From the NCBI GenBank assembly GCA_017561615.1, contig JAFZBT010000067.1, positions 1 through 17,416 on the forward strand: 17,416 nucleotides of DNA. The letters are read 5' to 3'. The notes under the pieces are model-generated. The model worked only from the letters and a program-made list of their open reading frames with translations. It had not been told where the DNA came from and ran no database searches. Source of the stretch: Erysipelotrichaceae bacterium (GTDB lineage: Bacteria; Bacillota_I; Bacilli_A; Erysipelotrichales; Erysipelotrichaceae). Numbering within the stretch: the first letter of the stretch is position 1; each line of letters opens with the position of its first letter. This document shows, piece by piece, positions 14,271 to 17,416 of the stretch. Position numbers and translations under genes: made by a program.

Positions 14271-14783
14271 TCAGGCAGACTTTTCTCTTTCCTTCTGAAG
14301 CTCAGCGATCAGTTCATCGGCTTCCTTTCGGTTGTCAAGGACGATGATGTTTCGGCTGTCGCGGTATTTCTCCAACAGCGAATTCAGTTGAGGAAGCTTG
14401 TCATCAAACCAGCTGATGATGCGCTGATAGAAATCAGCGTCATAGGTCTCATCAGCCCAGGGGATGTCGTCCCGGGGCCTGCCTACCCTTTCCTGAGCGC
14501 CCTGCAGGCAGACTTCCAGAGGATAGTTAAGAAAGATGACGGTATCGCAGGCCTGCATCCTTGGCTCATAGGTACGGGCATAATCTCCGTCGATGATCCA
14601 CTCGTCTTTTTCCAGCAGACGGTTCAGTCTTTCATCAAACTGCTCTCTGGATACGTGCGTCCGGTCGGGATTCCACCAGATGTTGTCCAGATGGTACAGG
14701 GGCAGACTTAATGTTTCACTCAGCCGGCGGGACAGCGTTGACTTGCCGCTGCCGGCCGGACCGACAATCATGATCTTCTTCAT
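14271..14783 (-). CDS. Small P-loop NTPase/kinase, adenylate-kinase-like (FlaR/topology-modulation type)
   Basis: A 170-residue cytoplasmic protein. Walker A GPAGSGKST lies at residues 8-16. YHLDNIWWNPD (30-40) is typical of the small adenylate-kinase-like proteins often annotated as topology modulation or FlaR-like. A lid-like segment follows around residues 98-125 (ERVGRPRDD, then a tyrosine-rich stretch). These proteins are presumed to phosphorylate a small molecule, but no substrate is established, and the topology label comes from old genetic work. AAGGAGG seven to eight bases before ATG 14783 is strong. No clear promoter was found upstream on the minus strand. Stop TGA at 14273-14271. 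Confidence 0.85.
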   Translation of the reverse strand: MKKIMIVGPAGSGKSTLSRRLSETLSLPLYHLDNIWWNPDRTHVSREQFDERLNRLLEKDEWIIDGDYARTYEPRMQACDTVIFLNYPLEVCLQGAQERVGRPRDDIPWADETYDADFYQRIISWFDDKLPQLNSLLEKYRDSRNIIVLDNRKEADELIAELQKEREKSA

Positions 14784-14971
14784 TCCGTTTCCTCCTTACC
14801 CGGCAGACAAACGCGCATGGTTACATGTGCTGAAAACCGGCAAATTGCGATGATTTTGAACAATTTGTTTTCATATAACAATACACGAAATTATTTTAGC
14901 TTGTTTTTATGTTTCATGAATATATTATTACTGAATCATATTAGTCACTTCGTTTAGTAACAGATTAATAC

Positions 14972-15008
14972 TTTACATATTTATACTATTTAGTTTACAT
15001 TTTTATAC
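14972..15008 (+). repeat. Two direct repeats, candidate antitoxin operator
   Basis: TTTACATATTTATAC (14972-14986) and TTTACATTTTTATAC (14994-15008) differ at one position and are offset by 22 bp, about two helical turns. The second copy contains the predicted -35 hexamer. AbiEi-type antitoxins repress their own promoters, so this is a natural binding-site candidate. Confidence 0.6.
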
Positions 15009-15022
15009 ATTTATGATAGCAT
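14994..15022 (+). promoter_or_regulatory. Promoter of the AbiEi-like antitoxin gene
   Basis: TTTACA (14994-14999), a 17-bp spacer and TAGCAT (15017-15022). An overlapping TATGAT at 15012-15017 is a better -10 but lacks a -35 at correct spacing. Confidence 0.5.
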
Positions 15023-15044
15023 ATCTGTGAAAGGAGGAATGTGC

Positions 15045-15665
15045 ATGACTGTATTACAGACAATTTATGATTCTGACATGATAAATAAGCCTCTTTTCAT
15101 TGAAGACTTTGTCAGCGAGAATGTTAAATACGACTCTGCAAAAACCATGCTGTCAAATCTGGTCAGGTCAGGCGATCTTAAACGCTATGCTCAGGGAATA
15201 TACTATGTTCCTAAAAAGACCATTATCGGCGAAAGCGTAATCTCTTTTGAAAGCGTCATTGAGAGGAAATATATTTTTGATAATGATGATATATTCGGTT
15301 ATTACTCCGGCATCCGCTTACTTAATGATGTTGGACTTACCACGCAGGTCCCTAACATTCCGGAAATCACCACAAACAAGGAAGCAACCAGAAAGAGGAG
15401 TGTCAGAATTGGGAAACGTTCCGTCATAGTCAGAAAGTCAGAAACAGAAGTAAACAATGATAACGTGCTGTACCTTCAGTTTTTTGACATCTTCAGATAT
15501 GCAGATACTGAAACCATCAGGGAAAACAGAGCAAAAGTCATCGCCTTTTTTGATAGAAACCGTTTGAACTTCGACATGTTGAGACAGACAGAAAAAAAGG
15601 TATCGATGAAGCTGAGAAAAGCCATTAGGAGATCGGGGATATATGATGAACTTGCATGCAGATAG
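15045..15665 (+). CDS. DUF6088 / AbiEi-type antitoxin (type IV toxin-antitoxin), apparently orphaned
   Basis: A 206-residue protein. Residues about 5-55 form a winged-helix DNA-binding domain (TMLSNLVRSGDLKRYAQGIY is the recognition-helix and wing region). The middle GYYSGIRLLNDVGLTTQVPN (about 87-106) with the following PEITTN is the hallmark of DUF6088/AbiEi proteins, which act as the antitoxin and autorepressor of AbiE-type systems. The C-terminal helical half is basic and should carry the antitoxin function. ATG 15045 is preferred, because AAAGGAGG at 15030-15037 is seven bases upstream; the in-frame GTG at 15027 overlaps that site. Base composition is AT-rich, unlike its neighbours, indicating transfer. 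No intact AbiEii nucleotidyltransferase follows; only a broken remnant does. Confidence 0.85.
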   Translation: MTVLQTIYDSDMINKPLFIEDFVSENVKYDSAKTMLSNLVRSGDLKRYAQGIYYVPKKTIIGESVISFESVIERKYIFDNDDIFGYYSGIRLLNDVGLTTQVPNIPEITTNKEATRKRSVRIGKRSVIVRKSETEVNNDNVLYLQFFDIFRYADTETIRENRAKVIAFFDRNRLNFDMLRQTEKKVSMKLRKAIRRSGIYDELACR

Positions 15666-15725
15666 GAAGAAACAATCGTCAGTATTAGTGCGATAATCAG
15701 CGAACTCAAGAAATTACATCTCTGA
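15646..15725 (+). pseudogene. Probable frameshifted remnant of an AbiEii-type toxin gene
   Basis: ATG 15646 (or 15643), behind AGGAG at 15627-15631, overlaps the antitoxin 3' end by 20 bp, as toxin genes of this class do. It encodes MNLHADR, resembling the usual MNLH start of AbiEii toxins. Shifting frame at about 15666 gives EETIVSISAIISELKKLHL up to TGA at 15723, a plausible continuation of the first helix. Thereafter only fragments such as DDDENYRG occur before the terminator at 15741. No nucleotidyltransferase motif survives. The assignment rests on short segments and position, so it is tentative. Confidence 0.4.
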
Positions 15726-15740
15726 TGATGACGAGAATTA

Positions 15741-15764
15741 CCGTGGCAATCAGCCGCGGTTTTT
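15741..15764 (+). terminator. Rho-independent terminator of the antitoxin gene
   Basis: A 7-bp stem CCGTGGC/GCCGCGG (one T/G wobble) with loop AATCA is followed by T5 at 15760-15764. Confidence 0.88.
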
Positions 15765-15791
15765 CTGTTATATCACATAATATCATCATAG

Positions 15792-15820
15792 AAAAAACTC
15801 CGACATTTAACCGGAGTTTT
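15792..15820 (-). terminator. Rho-independent terminator of tRNA-Leu(CAG)
   Basis: On the minus strand, AAAACTCCG (15820-15812) pairs with CGGAGTTTT (15802-15794) across a 9-base loop, continuing into further T. The A/T flanks also allow function on the plus strand. Confidence 0.88.
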
Positions 15821-15828
15821 CTTACCCA

Positions 15829-15913
15829 TGGTGCACCAGGTGAGACTTGAACTCACACGGGTCTCCCCACACGCCCCTGAAACGTGCGCGTCTGCCTATT
15901 TCGCCACTGGTGC
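15829..15913 (-). tRNA. tRNA-Leu, anticodon CAG
   Basis: An 85-base class II cloverleaf on the minus strand. The acceptor GCACCAG pairs with CTGGTGC, with encoded CCA at 15831-15829. The anticodon stem CACGT/GCGTG encloses loop TTCAGGG with anticodon CAG at 15879-15877, reading the CUG codons abundant in this GC-rich genome. A long variable arm precedes a T arm with loop TTCAAGT. Confidence 0.95.
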
Positions 15914-15924
15914 GGTGCTTATTC

Positions 15925-15953
15925 ATATTACACTATTTTTCCGACAATGGAAA
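15925..15953 (-). promoter_or_regulatory. Possible promoter of tRNA-Leu(CAG)
   Basis: On the minus strand, TAATAT (15930-15925) follows TTTCCA (15953-15948) at 17 bp. Both are imperfect; position just ahead of the tRNA is the main support. Confidence 0.4.
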
Positions 15954-16012
15954 CATTTTTTTACAAAAATCGTATTTTTTCATCTTATTCCTTCCCAACA
16001 GCCTCCTGCACG

Positions 16013-16041
16013 TTGCGGCAGGGCAGGAAAAAGGGTACAGT
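16013..16041 (+). promoter_or_regulatory. Possible promoter of the chromate-transporter-family pair
   Basis: TTGCGG (16013-16018), a 17-bp spacer and TACAGT (16036-16041) give a moderate promoter that would start transcription at or beside the ATG at 16048. A TAGAAT also lies at 16041-16046. Confidence 0.3.
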
Positions 16042-16047
16042 AGAATT

Positions 16048-16608
16048 ATGATAAAGAAAGCACTTATGTTATTCATAAACACCTTCACCATCTCGATGAC
16101 CGCCAACTCCGGTTATGCGATCATCGGCGTGATGAAGAACCGCTTCGTCGAGAAGTACGGCTGGTTTACCCGTGAGGAGATGAACAACTACATTGCCATG
16201 GCGCAGTCCTGTCCCGGACCGATGGCCGTAAGTTCATCAATGATCATCGGCTATCAGAGCGCCGGCTTCCTGGGCGCCTTCGCCGCCGTTCTTGGCGTAA
16301 TAATTCCGCCGTTTGTGATGATGATCGTGGTTACCTATTTCTACACCTTCATCGCCACCAACGTCTATGTCCGCATCTTCATCACCGGCATGCAGGCCGG
16401 TGTCTGCGCTCTTCTGATGGATGTTATCCTGGGACTGTTTGAGGGCATTGTGAAGATGAACAGCTGGTTCTACTACCTGCTGGTCGTTCTGTTCTTCCTG
16501 TTTGTCCGGCTGACCGACTTTTCCGTCTTCCTGCTGGCCATCCTGTGCATTCTCATCGCCGTCGTCAAGACGCTGCTGTTCACCAAGAGAATGGAGGAAG
16601 CATCATGA
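16048..16608 (+). CDS. Chromate transporter (CHR) family, half-size protein, first of a pair
   Basis: A 186-residue membrane protein with about five or six hydrophobic helices. It resembles one half of ChrA: the stretch ending RFVEKYGWFTREEM and the following MAQSCPGPMAVSS correspond to the conserved region after helix 1 and the GP motif. The usual FGG at the end of helix 1 is replaced by TANSGYAI, so this is the degenerate half. Short CHR proteins work as obligate pairs of opposite membrane orientation, moving an anion such as chromate or sulfate in partner systems; the natural substrate here is unknown. ATG 16048 was chosen because the family N-terminus begins there; AAAAAGGG ends 12 bases upstream, an unusually distant ribosome site. 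Its stop overlaps the partner's start by 4 bp. Confidence 0.88.
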   Translation: MIKKALMLFINTFTISMTANSGYAIIGVMKNRFVEKYGWFTREEMNNYIAMAQSCPGPMAVSSSMIIGYQSAGFLGAFAAVLGVIIPPFVMMIVVTYFYTFIATNVYVRIFITGMQAGVCALLMDVILGLFEGIVKMNSWFYYLLVVLFFLFVRLTDFSVFLLAILCILIAVVKTLLFTKRMEEAS

Positions 16609-17165
16609 TCAGCTTACTGGCAATTTTCCTCAGCTTCCTCAAGATCGGATTGTTTGCCTTCGGCGGGGCATATGCGGTGCTGCCGCTGATCGAGGAAGAA
16701 ATGGTATATAACCGGGCTTGGATGACCTTTGCGGAATTCTCCGATCTGGTCGCCATCGACGAGCTCACCCCGGGACCGATCATCATCAATTCCGCCACCT
16801 TCATCGGCATGAAGCTGGGAGGTGTCCCCGGTGCCCTGGCCGCAACCATCGGCTGCATCCTTCCCGGCTGCGTCATCTCACTGCTGCTGGTCATTCTCTA
16901 CCGTAAGTACCGGGAGATACCGGTCATCGCCGAGGCGATGCGGACACTGAGATGCATGGCAGTAGCCCTGATCTTCTCGGTGCTGCTGAAGATGCTGGTT
17001 TCCGCGGTCTTCCCTTCCGGACTGACCGTTCTTACCGACATCAACCTTCTCACCCTGGCGCTGGTCGGGGCGTCCTTCTACGTCATGCGGAAATACAAGA
17101 CCAATCCGCTGTACGTCATGCTGGCCTGCGGCTGCATCACCCTGGCCGTTTCCTTCATCCGTTAA
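16605..17165 (+). CDS. Chromate transporter (CHR) family, half-size protein, second of a pair
   Basis: A 186-residue membrane protein of about five or six helices with full CHR signatures: FAFGGAYAVLPLIEEEMV (about 17-34) and DLVAIDELTPGPIIINSATF (about 47-66), including the FGG and PGP motifs. It forms the partner of the preceding half-size protein, to which it is joined by an ATGA stop/start overlap at 16605-16608 with GGAGG about eight bases before the start. The two together equal one full ChrA-like transporter. A terminator follows 25 bases after the stop. With no chromate- or sulfate-related gene nearby, the substrate cannot be deduced. Confidence 0.93.
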   Translation: MISLLAIFLSFLKIGLFAFGGAYAVLPLIEEEMVYNRAWMTFAEFSDLVAIDELTPGPIIINSATFIGMKLGGVPGALAATIGCILPGCVISLLLVILYRKYREIPVIAEAMRTLRCMAVALIFSVLLKMLVSAVFPSGLTVLTDINLLTLALVGASFYVMRKYKTNPLYVMLACGCITLAVSFIR

Positions 17166-17190
17166 TCACATAAACTGACCTGACATGAAA

Positions 17191-17213
17191 AAAGCCTGCC
17201 ACCGGCAGGCTTT
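17191..17213. terminator. Terminator between the CHR pair and tRNA-Arg, probably bidirectional
   Basis: Stem GCCTGCC/GGCAGGC (17194-17200, 17204-17210) is extended by AAA/TTT with a 3-base loop. T-rich on the plus side (TTTTCTTT) and A6 before it, so it can end both the CHR operon and the convergent tRNA-Arg transcript. Confidence 0.9.
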
Positions 17214-17222
17214 TCTTTATAA

Positions 17223-17299
17223 TGGCGCGCCCGAAGGAGCTCGAATCCCCGACCTTCTGCTCCGGAGGCAGACGCTCTATCCAACTGAGCTACGGGCGC
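17223..17299 (-). tRNA. tRNA-Arg, anticodon CCG
   Basis: A 77-base cloverleaf on the minus strand. The acceptor GCGCCCG/CGGGCGC is perfect, with a G discriminator and encoded CCA (17225-17223). The anticodon stem TCTGC/GCAGA encloses loop CTCCGGA, anticodon CCG at 17265-17263, reading CGG. The T stem GGGGA/TCCTT holds two G/T wobbles. Confidence 0.95.
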
Positions 17300-17309
17300 A
17301 TACATAGGT

Positions 17310-17315
17310 ATTATA
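17310..17315 (-). promoter_or_regulatory. -10 box of tRNA-Arg
   Basis: A perfect TATAAT on the minus strand (17315-17310), 10 bases before the tRNA 5' end. The -35 region would fall inside the end of the neighbouring coding region and is weak (TGTTCG). Confidence 0.55.
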
Positions 17316-17320
17316 GCACT

Positions 17321-17416
17321 TCAGTGGTCCTGCGAACAGTAAATTTCAAACTGCTCGATGGCCCTGACATACAGATCGGGACGGTACTGCCGCCGGCTTA
17401 CCAACAGATTCTTGAG
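17321..17416 (-). CDS. C-terminal end of an unidentified protein, cut by window edge
   Basis: On the minus strand an open frame enters from the right edge and runs 31 codons to TGA at 17323-17321, ending RPDLYVRAIEQFEIYCSQDH. The residue mix (basic, then amphipathic helix) and codon use look like a real C-terminus. The fragment is too short to identify the family. The tRNA-Arg gene lies just downstream on the same strand. Confidence 0.5.
   Translation of the reverse strand, partial: LKNLLVSRRQYRPDLYVRAIEQFEIYCSQDH

Larger units (their letters stand above)
14784..15044. other. AT-rich intergenic region upstream of the antitoxin gene
   Basis: From about 14838 the composition shifts sharply to AT-rich compared with the GC-rich genes to the left. 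No open frame with a ribosome site is visible. The left 50 bases hold the leader of the kinase gene; the right 75 hold the direct repeats and promoter of the antitoxin. The middle has nothing I can name beyond short palindromes such as TTCATGAA. Confidence 0.6.

Noticed and set aside
14972..15008. Repeats as a miniature CRISPR array
   Set aside because: Only two copies, a 7-base gap between them, and AT-rich promoter context; an operator explains them better.
14784..15828. Possible integration site at the 3' end of tRNA-Leu(CAG)
   Set aside because: I looked for a second copy of the tRNA 3' end on the far side of the AT-rich patch and found only a six-base match near 14818. No integrase is present.
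15847..16047. N-terminal extension of the first CHR protein into the tRNA-Leu region
   Set aside because: The extension reads through a tRNA gene on the other strand; CHR similarity begins at ATG 16048.

Overview
The window reads as chromosomal DNA of a moderately GC-rich member of the Bacillota (Firmicutes). The basis is strong AGGAGG-type ribosome binding sites, short or overlapping gene junctions, TATAAT/TTGACA-type promoters, tRNA genes that encode their CCA ends, and families common in that phylum (family II pyrophosphatase with CBS domains, AbiE-type antitoxin, paired short chromate-transporter genes). Erysipelotrichia or Clostridia are possible, but I cannot place it more finely. Most of it is ordinary housekeeping and catabolic sequence. 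The exception is a visibly AT-rich patch at about 14830-15800.

Layout. (1) 1-3631, minus strand: a tightly packed operon, read in the order CBS/DRTGG-domain pyrophosphatase, M32 carboxypeptidase, nucleoside hydrolase (cut by the left edge). (2) 3710-6041, plus strand, diverging from the first operon: a protein joining a chorismate-mutase-like helical domain to a class I/II PLP aminotransferase, overlapped by a HAD phosphatase; its consensus promoter sits almost on top of the start codon. (3) 6049-6210: a complete tRNA-Leu(UAG) unit with promoter, gene and terminator. (4) 6257-8994, plus: S9 prolyl-oligopeptidase-family peptidase and an AlkD-like DNA alkylation repair protein, ending in a hairpin terminator shared with the convergent unit. 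(5) 9012-12273, minus: HAD phosphatase, GH42 beta-galactosidase, class I glutamine-amidotransferase-like (C26) hydrolase. (6) 12299-12459, minus: tRNA-Glu(UUC) unit. (7) 12507-14783, minus: an 11-helix DUF4153-like membrane protein, with an inverted repeat at its predicted transcription start, and a small P-loop kinase. (8) 14784-15764: the AT-rich patch, holding a DUF6088/AbiEi-type antitoxin with a direct-repeat operator candidate and what looks like the broken first codons of its AbiEii toxin. (9) 15792-15913, minus: tRNA-Leu(CAG). (10) 16048-17213, plus: two overlapping half-size chromate-transporter-family genes. (11) 17223-17416, minus: tRNA-Arg(CCG), with a promoter inside or next to the 3' end of an unidentified gene that leaves the window.

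The points most worth a second look are the chorismate-mutase-like/aminotransferase fusion coupled to a HAD phosphatase, and the orphaned AbiEi antitoxin with a toxin remnant and repeated operator. I found no CRISPR array, transposase, integrase or rRNA.
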